Positions 6,198 through 14,757 of a DNA stretch of 29,568 nt are shown here, in pieces. Position numbers and translations under genes: made by a program. The notes beneath the pieces are model-generated. The model was not told where the DNA came from. It saw nothing but the letters and a program-made list of their open reading frames with translations, and searched no databases. Origin of the DNA: B4-G1 sp964393895 (GTDB lineage: Bacteria; Chloroflexota; Anaerolineae; B4-G1); assembly GCA_964393895.1 (NCBI GenBank), contig CAYMWP010000046.1:1-29568 (forward strand), read 5' to 3'. Within the stretch, counting starts at the first letter, position 1. Each line of letters begins with the position of its first letter.

Positions 6198-8513
6198 ATG
6201 GGTATGACAATTTTTCCTAACGACGAGCACAACAGCGCCGTGAGCGGCGACGATCCACCCGTCCGGATGACAGAGATCCCCATCGTCCAAGTCCTGGAGG
6301 ACGTAGCGCGCGGATCATCCCTCGAAGAGATCGCGGACCAGTGGCCGGAGCGGACGGTAGCCGACGTCAAAGCTGCTCTGGAACACGCCGTCGCAGCGAT
6401 AAGCCAGCCTCTGGCCCAGGAGGCCGCGCCCCCTGGTCGAGCGAGAGATGACCGCCCGCTGCCAGAGATGGACCTGAACAAGGTCCTGGTAGTGGACGAT
6501 CAGCCACTCAACTGCCGGCTCATCAACCAAATTCTCGCCAAGAGCGAGTTCACCCTCAGCTTTGCCTCCAACGGAGAAGAGGGGTTAGAAAAAGCCCGCG
6601 CCGAGCTGCCCTTTCTCGTGCTCAGTGACATCATGATGCCGCGCATGGACGGTTTTGCATTGTGCGAGCGACTCAAGGCCGACGAACGGACAAAAGACGC
6701 CGCCGTCATCTTTGTCACCGCCCACCACCGCGACGCTGCAATGGTCAGCAAGGGATTGGATATGGGGGCCGACGACTATATATACCGGCCCTTTCAACCC
6801 AGCGAATTGGAAGCGCGGGTGCGGGCAGTGGCGCGCCTCAAGCGGGCCGAAGTGACGGCCCGTCGCCGGGCTCGCGTCATCGCGCGGCGCAACGACGAGT
6901 TAGAATTCCTCAACACACTGGCTCTGGCAGCGACATCCTCTCTCAGCCTACGAGAAAGCTGCGCCCCTGCGATGCCCAAGCTCTCTCAACTGCTGGGGGC
7001 CGAGGCGGTCGCGCTGCTCCTGCTGGGGGAAAAACGGAAAGCGCACGTGCACGTCACCACTAGCGCAGGACGGTCCCTCTCGACCTCCGCGGACTTGCAC
7101 GTCGAGGGAGATGTGACGCTCCAGGCACTCCTGGACCAAGTCCCCCTCGTGCTGACTGAAATTGTGGGCGACTCTGCCGGCGACCTCGACATCGCCTCCC
7201 CCGACACTTGCACCGCCAACGTCGTTCCCATGATCAGCAGAGACCAGATCATCGGGGCAATGGGCGTCATCCACGGGGAAGGCAGCGCCCTCGTCACCGA
7301 AGATATGATGCTTTTGAACTCGGTCGCCGGCATCATGACTGTGACCGATGAAAACGCCCGGCTCTTTGCAGAGGTACAAGAATTCAACCGCCACCTGGAG
7401 CAGATGGTGGAAGAACGCACCCGGCAATTGGTCGAGGAGAAGAAAAAAACAGAGACGATCCTGGCAAGCATGGCGGACGGACTCTTGGTGCTGGACGCCG
7501 AAAACCGCATACTGACCGCCAATCGAACGGCGGAAGAGATGCTCGACTTTGGCCTGGCCCAATTGCAGAACAGGAACATCGGGAAGGAGCGCCTCAGCTC
7601 TCCACTGTGGCGCTGCGTCAACGACATGGCCGCCAGCAGCGAACCGACGCTTAGCACTCTGGTAGAGTTACCCGACCCCGCCCAATCCGACGACATACTC
7701 TCCATCCAGGCGCGCTCGGCCAAAATGTGGGACGAAAGTGACGAGACGCGCGAGCAGGCTATGGGAACCGTGATCGTTCTGCGCGACATCACGGCGCTCA
7801 AAGAAGTGGAACGTATGAAGGCCCGCTTCATGGCCGGAGTGACCCACGAGCTCAAAACACCTCTCGCCGTCATCCGCGTGCATGCCAACAACCTATCCAC
7901 CTATCACGAACGGCTGCCCCCGCCCAAGCAAAAGGAAATGCTGGGCACGATCCAAAAACAGGTAATGCTCCTGGAGCAGTCGGTAGAAGACATCCTGACC
8001 ATCACGCAGCTGGAAGCCGGCGCAATGGAGATAGAACGAGAAGCGGTCAACCTGGGGATGCTGACCGACCAAGTGGTCGGCAGTATGCGCCCCCTGGCGG
8101 AGTCCAAACGGATCACCCTGCACTGGGAAGAGCCAGCCACCCCCGTGATGACGCTGGCCGACCCCAGGCTCATCACCCGCATCATCCGCAACCTGGTGGA
8201 TAACGCCATCAAGTACACACCGTCCGGCGGCTCGGTGGAGATACAGACGCTCTCCACACCGACCGCAGGACGGCCCGGCGTAGAGATCCGCGTCAAAGAC
8301 ACGGGGCCGGGAATCGCGCCTGAATACCAGGAGCGCATCTTTGAACGCTTCTACCGCATTGACCCTTCCCACACCATCCCCGGCGCGGGCCTGGGGCTGG
8401 CGATCGTCAAAGAAGCCGTCGAAGCGCACGCCGGCACAGTGAAGGTGGAAAGCGCTTCCGGTATGGGGAGCACATTCACCGTTGCGTTACCCGGCATAGA
8501 TACCAACGTGTAG
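6198..8513 (+). CDS. Hybrid sensor histidine kinase with N-terminal receiver, GAF and PAS domains
   Basis: The product has 771 residues. In order: a DUF433-like helical segment (about 23-65, VLEDVARGSSLEEIADQWP); a receiver domain (about 91-212) with phospho-acceptor Asp144 in LSDIMMPRMDG; a GAF-like domain (about 240-390); a coiled coil; a PAS domain (about 420-530, ETILASMADGLLVLDAENR); HisKA with His550 in GVTHELKTPLAV; and HATPase_c with NLVDNAIKYTPSGG, DTGPGIAP and GAGLGLAIVKEAV. There is no membrane segment, so it is a cytosolic sensor. All kinase boxes look intact. The receiver at the N terminus implies control by another kinase or by its own phosphotransfer. The next gene, a receiver fusion 29 bases downstream, is the likely partner. 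Confidence 0.92.
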   Translation: MGMTIFPNDEHNSAVSGDDPPVRMTEIPIVQVLEDVARGSSLEEIADQWPERTVADVKAALEHAVAAISQPLAQEAAPPGRARDDRPLPEMDLNKVLVVDDQPLNCRLINQILAKSEFTLSFASNGEEGLEKARAELPFLVLSDIMMPRMDGFALCERLKADERTKDAAVIFVTAHHRDAAMVSKGLDMGADDYIYRPFQPSELEARVRAVARLKRAEVTARRRARVIARRNDELEFLNTLALAATSSLSLRESCAPAMPKLSQLLGAEAVALLLLGEKRKAHVHVTTSAGRSLSTSADLHVEGDVTLQALLDQVPLVLTEIVGDSAGDLDIASPDTCTANVVPMISRDQIIGAMGVIHGEGSALVTEDMMLLNSVAGIMTVTDENARLFAEVQEFNRHLEQMVEERTRQLVEEKKKTETILASMADGLLVLDAENRILTANRTAEEMLDFGLAQLQNRNIGKERLSSPLWRCVNDMAASSEPTLSTLVELPDPAQSDDILSIQARSAKMWDESDETREQAMGTVIVLRDITALKEVERMKARFMAGVTHELKTPLAVIRVHANNLSTYHERLPPPKQKEMLGTIQKQVMLLEQSVEDILTITQLEAGAMEIEREAVNLGMLTDQVVGSMRPLAESKRITLHWEEPATPVMTLADPRLITRIIRNLVDNAIKYTPSGGSVEIQTLSTPTAGRPGVEIRVKDTGPGIAPEYQERIFERFYRIDPSHTIPGAGLGLAIVKEAVEAHAGTVKVESASGMGSTFTVALPGIDTNV

Positions 8514-8542
8514 GAAAAACACATCCTTGAGGAGGGCTGACG

Positions 8543-9721
8543 ATGAGCGCAATCATTCTGGTCGTTGACGACAATCCCGAGCTGGTGGACGGCGTCAAAC
8601 TCACACTGGAGATGGAAAACTACCAGGTGCTATCTGCGACGAGCGGCGCCGAGGCGCTGGACATTCTGGAACGCATCACACCGGATCTGATACTGGCCGA
8701 CATTATGATGCCCCAGATAGATGGCTACGAGCTGTACGAGCGCGTCCACAGCGACCCTCGCTGGGTAAAAGTACCCTTTATCTTTCTCACCGCCAAAACC
8801 GACAAAGTAGACATCCGCCGGGGCAAAGAGATGGGCGCCGACGACTATATCACCAAACCCTTCGATCCCCAGGACGTGGTCGCAGCCATACGCGGGCGGA
8901 TAAAGCGGTTGGCCGAGGTAACCGGCCGGCCAGCCCCTGGCGACGTACTGGGAACCGTCAAGTACCTATGGCGCAGTAAATTGGGGCCCATGCCGGTGCC
9001 GGTCATCACACTCATGATCGTCTTTATCCTCCTGAGCATACCGCTACTGGTCGTATACCGCATCATCCCCCAGGAACGAGGAGCGGCCACTTTCGACTCA
9101 CCACCGCTGCGACCAGACGTCGGGGAGATGATCACTATACCCGCCGGTGAGTTCACGATGGGAGGTGATGTACAAGGAGCAGGGCAGTCACGCCAAGTCT
9201 ACCTGCCAGATTTCCAGATAGACAAGTACGAGACCACCAACGCGCAGTACCGGGTATTTGTCGCAGAGACCGGCCGCCCAGCCCCTGAAAACGTCTTTGC
9301 AGACGAGATAGCAGATTGCCCGGTGACAAACGTCTCTTGGGAAGATGCGCGCGCCTACTGCGAGTGGGCCGAAAAGCGCTTGCCCAGCGAGGCCGAGTGG
9401 GAAAAAGCCGCCCGTGGGAGCGAGGGCTTTACCTACCCCTGGGGAAACGAGTGGCGCGATGGCCTGGCCAACACCCGCGAGTACGAAAGAGGCAACGTCA
9501 GCCCGGTAGGCAGCTTCCCCGCCGGGGCCAGCCCCTACGGCGTCCAAGACATGGCGGGCAACGTGTGGGAGTGGGTAGCAGACGAGGCCGCCTCGGGGCA
9601 GACCAGGGTAAGTCGCGGCGGGGCCTGGAACGCCATCAGCCGCTGGGCACAGACCTTTGCTAGCAACGAGATGCCGCCCACCTACACCCAGGATAATCTC
9701 GGCTTTCGCTGCGCCCGCTGA
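8543..9721 (+). CDS. Receiver-TM-formylglycine-enzyme-like fusion protein
   Basis: The product has 392 residues. An N-terminal receiver domain (1-125) keeps the acidic pair VVDD, phospho-acceptor Asp53 (LADIMMPQIDG), Thr83 and Lys105. A single membrane segment follows at about 152-173 (VITLMIVFILLSIPLLVVY), then an FGE-sulfatase/SUMF1-like domain at about 195-392 (IPAGEFTMGG, RLPSEAEWEKAARG, DMAGNVWEWV, RGGAWN, LGFRCAR). The paired active-site cysteines of true formylglycine-generating enzymes, expected after the RGG-W motif, are absent (WNAISRWAQTFAS). The domain is therefore probably a ligand-binding relative. A receiver inside joined to an SUMF1-like domain outside is an unusual layout. 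AGGAGG precedes the ATG. Confidence 0.88.
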   Translation: MSAIILVVDDNPELVDGVKLTLEMENYQVLSATSGAEALDILERITPDLILADIMMPQIDGYELYERVHSDPRWVKVPFIFLTAKTDKVDIRRGKEMGADDYITKPFDPQDVVAAIRGRIKRLAEVTGRPAPGDVLGTVKYLWRSKLGPMPVPVITLMIVFILLSIPLLVVYRIIPQERGAATFDSPPLRPDVGEMITIPAGEFTMGGDVQGAGQSRQVYLPDFQIDKYETTNAQYRVFVAETGRPAPENVFADEIADCPVTNVSWEDARAYCEWAEKRLPSEAEWEKAARGSEGFTYPWGNEWRDGLANTREYERGNVSPVGSFPAGASPYGVQDMAGNVWEWVADEAASGQTRVSRGGAWNAISRWAQTFASNEMPPTYTQDNLGFRCAR

Positions 9722-9742
9722 CGGGTAAAAACCGGGTTTCTG

Positions 9743-10693
9743 TTACGGCAAATAGACGTGCGGGTCCACCGGACGGCCCTGATAGCGCAACTCGAAATGG
9801 AGGTGCGGCCCGGTGGAATAGCCGGTGGTACCCGCTCCACCCAAAAGCTCCCCCTGACGCACCTCCTGCCCCACCTCGACCACGATCTCTGTCAAATGGG
9901 CATAGTAAGAGCGCCAACCATCGTCGTGCTCCACGATGACCAGGTTACCGTATCCGCCCCCCCACTCGGCAAAGACCACTACCCCATCCGCCACCGCTAC
10001 GATGGGGTCCCACATCGCGGCGGCGATGTCGAGACCGACGTGACCGGGATTGCGTGGATCGTGAAAGGTCCAACCAGAGATCTCACGCCGTGTAGAGGGC
10101 CATTGGAATTTCCCGGCGACAGCGGCGAGCGGGCCACTGAGAGCCGTAGCCGTCGAGCCCGGAGGAGGCGTCCCGCCCGGCGGAAGCGGCGCGAGCGCGT
10201 CCGACAGAGTTAGCGCGAGCGAGTACCGGCCCGGCGTCCCTGAGGCCGGCGCCACTTGCACGGAGTAGAGACCGGTGGCCGGCAGGTGCGACTGAACCAA
10301 GTAGGGCGGCAGAAACACAGAGCCCGTCTCCTGTGCCAGAATCGCCCCGTCGGGAGCGAGCAGGCGAACGACCAACTCGGCCTCCACGTCGGAGCCAGAG
10401 CCGGGATGGAGCCACATCTCGACGACGGCGGACTGCCCCTCACGGCCCCGGAACTGCCAGGCGTCATCGGCGCCAGCGTTCAGCGTACCGTCCACCGGTT
10501 CATCGAGCGTGAGCCAGGCCGCTTCCCGCTCCGGGGACTGAGTGGCGATGGGTGAAGTGTAGGGCGGTCCTATCCAGCGCTGCGCCAACGCCGAACCGCC
10601 CAGGTAGGCGGCCGCCGCCAAAGCAGCAGTCAGAGCCGCCCACTTGAACAGAGACAGGGAGCGCCTACCGCTCCCTGCCGTATGTATGCCCAT
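9743..10693 (-). CDS. M23 family metallopeptidase with PPC-like domain
   Basis: The product has 316 residues. An N-terminal membrane or signal segment (FKWAALTAALAAAAYLGGSALA) is followed by a beta-sandwich resembling the bacterial pre-peptidase C-terminal domain (PVDGTLNAGADDAWQFRG onward). A Pro/Gly-rich linker (PLPPGGTPPPGSTA) leads to a C-terminal M23 domain. Zinc ligands are visible in GHVGLDIAA (HxxxD) and PHLHFELR (HxH), so the LytM-type endopeptidase site is intact. It would act on peptidoglycan cross-bridges or stems outside the membrane. The gene converges on the receiver-FGE gene with only 21 bases between the stops, where a small AAACCGGGTTT palindrome sits. GAGG lies just before the ATG. 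Confidence 0.9.
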   Translation of the reverse strand: MGIHTAGSGRRSLSLFKWAALTAALAAAAYLGGSALAQRWIGPPYTSPIATQSPEREAAWLTLDEPVDGTLNAGADDAWQFRGREGQSAVVEMWLHPGSGSDVEAELVVRLLAPDGAILAQETGSVFLPPYLVQSHLPATGLYSVQVAPASGTPGRYSLALTLSDALAPLPPGGTPPPGSTATALSGPLAAVAGKFQWPSTRREISGWTFHDPRNPGHVGLDIAAAMWDPIVAVADGVVVFAEWGGGYGNLVIVEHDDGWRSYYAHLTEIVVEVGQEVRQGELLGGAGTTGYSTGPHLHFELRYQGRPVDPHVYLP

Positions 10694-10775
10694 TTATCCT
10701 CAACCTCTGCCGTTTGCCAACTATGCCCCTGCACCATCTCAATCTATGTAGGGCAGATTAGCTGTAGAATCTCGG

Positions 10776-11297
10776 AGGGTTATACCATTTTTTGCTCATT
10801 AACTTACCCCTGGTCAAGTCACTTCAGGCTCACTTGTGGCATCCTTGCCGTCAACGTGCTCCCAGGAGGTGTGCTATGAAGTGTGCGGACAACAACTGAT
10901 CAACGCCAAAAGTTCCACCAGCTTTATCAGACCGGTGCCACCTATGAAGAGATCGCGGGCCGTTTCGGCGCATCCAAGTGGTGCGTCCGTTACTGGTGTC
11001 GTCGTCAACGGAACGGCAAAGGCTGCGAGACGCATTACCACCGTGAACCGCAGGGACTGCTCGGCGGGCGTATACAAGACTTGGGGGAACATGTCTCTTG
11101 CCGCCTCGCCGGTGATTGCGATCAGCCGCAGTCACGCCGGACGTGAAGTAATTGTCCGCTTTGATCCCACAAAGCGACGTTGCGTTTTCTCCGAGACCAA
11201 CTGCGGAGAAAACTATCAAGCGTCCGCCGGCTAAAGGCTTGGATAGTTCTCGACCGGAGGGGTAAATTGTTAATGAGCAAGTAGGGGTATAACCCTA
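10776..11297. mobile_element. Internally deleted insertion sequence with matching terminal inverted repeats
   Basis: About 40 bases at 10776-10815 match, inverted and with a few small gaps, the segment 11252-11297. Shared blocks in order are agggttatacc, tgctcattaac, tacccct and ggtc. Between them lie the two ends of a transposase gene (10883-11265) with the middle missing. The whole is about 520 bp, the size of a non-autonomous derivative that a full-length relative could still mobilise. No convincing target-site duplication is visible. Confidence 0.65.
10883..11265 (+). pseudogene. Transposase remnant, N- and C-terminal ends only
   Basis: The first part reads as a helix-turn-helix transposase N terminus (RQKFHQLYQTGATYEEIAGRFGASKW, here split by reading: FHQLYQTGATYEEI then GRFGASKWCVRYWCRR). 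The catalytic integrase core is absent. From about 11143 a second frame gives GREVIVRFDPTKRRCVF, and near 11212 a third frame gives KRPPAKGLD. Together these resemble the C-terminal end of integrase-type (IS3/IS481-like) transposases. Start and stop are approximate because no single frame is open. The family assignment below the integrase type is uncertain. Confidence 0.6.
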
Positions 11298-11391
11298 CGA
11301 GTACTTGCAGGTATCTCGTCCTACCCTATTCCGAATAGTAACCGCTTAGCCTGAATTGTCAAATCCAAGGGGTGTGTTTCATTTCAGGAGC

Positions 11392-11548
11392 GTAACTGCT
11401 CAGCCTGGGCTTGTGACACAGAGTTTCACAGAGAAACGCGGAGAAAAAGATATTTTTGTTGTATTCTCTATGAATCTCTGTGCCTTCTCAGTCGGATGTA
11501 GTTTATCCGCGTTCTCTGTGTTCAAACCAGAATGGCCTGAGCAGTTAC
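11392..11548. mobile_element. 157-bp MITE-like element with nested hairpin
   Basis: The ends are inverted repeats: gtaactgctcag-cc at 11392 and ggcctgagcagttac ending at 11548. Inside lies a second inverted pair, cacagagaaacgcgga (11430 region) against tccgcgttctctgtg (11507-11521), differing by one base. The element contains no gene. A diverged copy of its left end (gtaaccgcttagcctg) lies just upstream near 11338, and a lone end (ctgagcagttaccc) lies at 24147-24160. An apparent open frame of 79 codons across it is chance. With the IS remnant it fills the gene-free stretch 10694-11606, in which I see nothing else. Confidence 0.55.
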
Positions 11549-11606
11549 CCAGGCGCAACATAAAAGTCGCGGCTACGGTGCACCCGTCCCGGTGAACGAG
11601 CCTACC

Positions 11607-11987
11607 CTACTCCACATAGATCTCTACCCGCTCGTTATCTTGCTCATCCACGACCTCGACCATCTTGCCCGTCATGCCGCTGGTGAGCAGCTCTTCCAGT
11701 TCCTGCGTGTCAAAGCCGCCGAAATCGGGGGCGAATCGTTCTGCTATGCGCAAGCCCGCGCTCACCAGCCCCATCGGGATCGTCACGTTGACCTTGGCCG
11801 CGCCAGAGTCCAGGTCGGTCACCTGGACGCGGAGGTAGCGGTTCCCGCCTCCTGCCCACGGCCTGTTGAATTCGGCGCGCCGGCTTCCATCCATGGCCCG
11901 CAGCAGCGTGGTCGCTTCCTCGGCGCTGATCTTGCCCTCCTCCAACATCTGGAGTACCTTTAGTCGTTCTTCTGGTGCATTTGCCAT
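11607..11987 (-). CDS. SHOCT-like domain protein, 126 residues
   Basis: Residues 5-34 (ERLKVLQMLEEGKISAEEATTLL) are a two-helix SHOCT-like/YvlB-type module. The same module is encoded in three upstream genes of this operon. The rest (about 45-126) is a small mixed domain with RYLRVQVTD, KVNVTIPMGLVSAGLRIA and an acidic end. The VNVTIPMGL block also occurs, diverged, in the 12082-12636 product (NVTIALPLPLGLVAWG), so the two share a second domain as well. There is no membrane segment and no cysteine. AGGAGG precedes the ATG by eight bases. It is the last gene of the operon, 95 bases after its neighbour. Function unknown; envelope-stress signalling is a family-based guess. Confidence 0.85.
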   Translation of the reverse strand: MANAPEERLKVLQMLEEGKISAEEATTLLRAMDGSRRAEFNRPWAGGGNRYLRVQVTDLDSGAAKVNVTIPMGLVSAGLRIAERFAPDFGGFDTQELEELLTSGMTGKMVEVVDEQDNERVEIYVE

Positions 11988-12081
11988 TTTCTGTGCCTCC
12001 TGCTAGAAACATCTTTTTAGAAAACCCAAACCCGGCCTCCGCTGTTTCTCGTAAATGAAGAACCTGAAGGGGTTTTGGGCG

Positions 12082-12636
12082 CTAACCAAAACAGACTTGT
12101 ACTCGCCCGCCGTCCTCGTCGTCCACCTTCACGACGAAGGGATAGCCTTTGCGCAGTTCTTCCTCCATTGCCAGGAGCAGTTCGTCCACTCCTATCTCGT
12201 CGAGTCGTGGCACAAAGAACTGGGCGATACTCATTCCCCAGGCGACGAGTCCCAGCGGCAAGGGGAGAGCAATAGTGACGTTAGGACCATCGGCCTGCCG
12301 CACACGCACGTAGAGCCAGCGGGCGCGTTGCAGCCACCAGCCCAGCATCATTCCCAATATCCCCAGCACGAAAATCAACCAGGCCCAAACCAACCGTCCG
12401 GTGGCAGCGACCTCGCCGGCGCACGATGAGGCCAGCAGCCACCCGCCCCATGCCGCCAGAGCCACCCCTACCCAGAACGCGGCCTGCCACAACCAGCGCG
12501 CCACCGCCGGACGTGGGGCAGTGGTGAGGGCCGGCAATTCGGGCGATTTCGCCGCCGCCGCCAGGCGTCGCGCTCCCTCCTCGACGCTGATCTCGCCTCT
12601 CTCAATTGATCCCAGAATCAGTAGTCGTTCTCCCAT
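12082..12636 (-). CDS. SHOCT-like domain membrane protein
   Basis: The product has 184 residues. The N-terminal module (ERLLILGSIERGEISVEEGARRL, 3-25) is the same short helical hairpin as in its operon neighbours. Two hydrophobic spans follow (about 50-72 WLWQAAFWVGVALAAWGGWLL and 83-103 LVWAWLIFVLGILGMMLGWW, each read in two pieces). The C-terminal domain (about 108-184) is shared with the 11607-11987 product. The ATG at 12636 is preferred over 12639 because GGAGG lies five bases before it. It starts 20 bases after the methyltransferase stop. This looks like a membrane-bound version of the smaller protein, perhaps forming a complex with it. No enzymatic motif is seen. Confidence 0.8.
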   Translation of the reverse strand: MGERLLILGSIERGEISVEEGARRLAAAAKSPELPALTTAPRPAVARWLWQAAFWVGVALAAWGGWLLASSCAGEVAATGRLVWAWLIFVLGILGMMLGWWLQRARWLYVRVRQADGPNVTIALPLPLGLVAWGMSIAQFFVPRLDEIGVDELLLAMEEELRKGYPFVVKVDDEDGGRVQVCFG

Positions 12637-12656
12637 CATCTCCTCCGTCGTTGCGA

Positions 12657-13421
12657 CTATTTTTTCCCGTAAATGATCCCAATGCGCCCGAGCATCATGG
12701 GTAATTTCAGCGCCTGGGGGATAAAGTCCGAGTTGCTCGTATCAACAAATGCGACTTCCTCAACGCCCCAGTCTCTTATCGCTTCTAGCAGAGCGCCAAT
12801 CTCGCCGTACACGCTTTGCAGGAGGAACAGGTCTTGAAAGGCAAACCGTCCTCCCTTTTTGACCACCCTCAAGGCTTCTCTCACGACAAGCTTTTTGTCT
12901 GGCACGTCCTTTACTTCGTGAAACACGAAATTGCTCACTGCTGCGTCAAAAAACCCGTCTTGGAACGGCAGAGCAGAGGCACTCGCTCTCTGAAAAGTCA
13001 CCCGCTCCGCGACCCCTTCGATCTCGGCGTTTCCCTGGCAGACTTTTTTCGAGTATTCTCACAGGCCGCCCCAATAGTCTATCCCGACGACTTGAGCGTC
13101 AGGATACCTGCTCGCCGCCTCAATCGCGAGCGGTCCGTTTCCGCATCCAATGTCGAGCACGGTCCCTTTGCTGTTCCAAGCCAAATGGTCTAACACCAAA
13201 TTTCGAACTTGGCTCTGGATACTCCCACCATTCGAGGAGAATTTGTAGCGCGCATACGCAAAGTAGACAAACGGCAAGAAAAAGAGTACCGCCCCGACGA
13301 TTGATATTGGGAAAGCAAGGGATAAAGCCAGGAACAGGCCGCTCATTGCACCTGGGACGTAGAGCAGTTTTGTGGACACCCAATTGCCATAGTCCGGTCG
13401 TTTCACCGTTCGCTCGTCCAT
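12657..13421 (-). CDS. Membrane-tethered SAM methyltransferase interrupted by in-frame TGA
   Basis: Two open segments (13421-13062 and 13058-12657) lie in the same frame and join across one TGA at 13061-13059. The N-terminal part has two hydrophobic spans (VPGAMSGLFLALSLAFPI and VGAVLFFLPFVYFAYARY) and the SAM loop VLDIGCGNGPLAIEA. After VVGIDYWGGL the TGA occurs, then EYSKKVCQGNAEIEGVAERV and motif IV (LPFQDGFFDAAVSNFVFHEV). I recall homologues with Trp or another large residue here, so TGG-to-TGA is the simplest change. Without readthrough the product would stop after the SAM loop and be inactive. The ATG at 13421 has GGGAGA seven bases before it and lies two bases past the MFS stop. Confidence 0.75.
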
Positions 13422-13423
13422 CG

Positions 13424-14707
13424 TCAAATCTCCCTTGAAATTTCTTGCAGTGTCGGTTCTAGTGGTGCGCTTAGCCCTTGCGCGCCCCGTGGCTCGAGCC
13501 GGCGTTGCAATAAGGCGAACGACCCTGCGGCCACCAGGCCCACCAGCCCGCCTGCGTACCAGACCCAGCGCGGGTCAAAGTTGTCCATAACCAGCCCGGC
13601 CAGGAGCGGCCCCACGGCCGATGGGATCACCCAGCTGAATCCAAAGACCGCCATGTACCGTCCCCGCATGTCCTCCGGCGCTAACTCGGCTACCAACGCC
13701 TGGGAGGTCGGAGCGGTCAGCAGCTCACCGATGGTGATGATGACCATCGCCGCCAGGAAGAGAGCGTAGGCCGAGACAAAGCCGTACATGCCGAATCCAA
13801 TCGCGTACAACAGCGTGCCCACAGCCATCACGATCAATGGCCTGTACCTGGCGATCCGGCGCGTGACGTAGAACTGGAACAGGACAACCATCGCCGCGTT
13901 GAGGCTCAGTATGTAGCCAAAGCCCTGCTCGGAGACCGAGTGAACGTCCCGCAGGTAGACAGATAGCGTAGTGTTCATCTGCATATAGACGGCGGTCATC
14001 AGGATACAGGCTCCAATGAACAGGACAAAGGCGCCGTCTCGCAAAACGTCCCGGTAGCCGCCGAACATCTGGGTCATTGTTTGCTCAGGTTCACCCTCGC
14101 GGAGGACAGGCCTGGTCTCCCGAATCGCCAGGGCCACGATGCCGGCGGTGATCGTGCTAGCCACTGCGTCGCAGATGAACAGGAGCAAATAGGATTGGGC
14201 GGCCAAAAATCCTCCAATCGCCGGTCCGATGACTACGGCGAGATTGACGACCACCCGCAGGAGTCCGAATCCCTGGGCGCGCTTTCTCTCCGGCAACAGG
14301 TCGGCGACCATGGCCTGTTGGGCCGGGCCGCCAGCGTTGCCGAAAAGTCCAATGAACAGCGCGCCGACGTAGATGAGGTCGATAGAGTTCACCAATCCTA
14401 TCATCAAGTTGATGAATGCGCTGATGAGCAACCCAAAGATCAGCATGCCCTTGCGGCCCAAGCGGTCGGTCAGCGCGCCGCCCAGCACGCTGCCCACGAT
14501 GCCCGAGATGGAGACCAGTCCAAAGATCAGGCCCACTTCCGTCATGCCCACGCTGAACTTTTGCGTGATGTATAGCGTCAGGAAAGGGAACATGAGCGCC
14601 CCGCCGAGCCGGTCAATGAACACACCCAGGATAAGGGTCCAGAACTGGCGGGGATACTCGGCATAGATATTACGGGTATGCTTCAACGACCTGCGAAAAA
14701 AGTCCAT
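13424..14707 (-). CDS. MFS transporter (DHA1-like exporter)
   Basis: The product has 427 residues and about 12 hydrophobic segments. The MFS motif A is present between TM2 and TM3 (GGALTDRLGRKGMLIFG), and PTSQALVAELAPEDMRGRYMA in the second half is typical of drug or metabolite exporters. The substrate is unknown; multidrug efflux is the family expectation. GGAGA precedes the ATG. It follows the other MFS gene by 50 bases and is followed after two bases by the methyltransferase, which places it firmly in the operon. The two MFS proteins are from different subfamilies, so they are not a recent tandem duplication. Confidence 0.9.
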   Translation of the reverse strand: MDFFRRSLKHTRNIYAEYPRQFWTLILGVFIDRLGGALMFPFLTLYITQKFSVGMTEVGLIFGLVSISGIVGSVLGGALTDRLGRKGMLIFGLLISAFINLMIGLVNSIDLIYVGALFIGLFGNAGGPAQQAMVADLLPERKRAQGFGLLRVVVNLAVVIGPAIGGFLAAQSYLLLFICDAVASTITAGIVALAIRETRPVLREGEPEQTMTQMFGGYRDVLRDGAFVLFIGACILMTAVYMQMNTTLSVYLRDVHSVSEQGFGYILSLNAAMVVLFQFYVTRRIARYRPLIVMAVGTLLYAIGFGMYGFVSAYALFLAAMVIITIGELLTAPTSQALVAELAPEDMRGRYMAVFGFSWVIPSAVGPLLAGLVMDNFDPRWVWYAGGLVGLVAAGSFALLQRRLEPRGAQGLSAPLEPTLQEISREI

Positions 14708-14757
14708 CTCACTCTCCTACCGGATGTCGTTCTGCGCGAAAAGTGTGACGTGTCGCT

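Noticed and set aside
9722..9742. Bidirectional terminator between the convergent genes
   Set aside because: The palindrome AAACCGGGTTT is short, and only brief A/T runs flank it, so I could not support it as a terminator.
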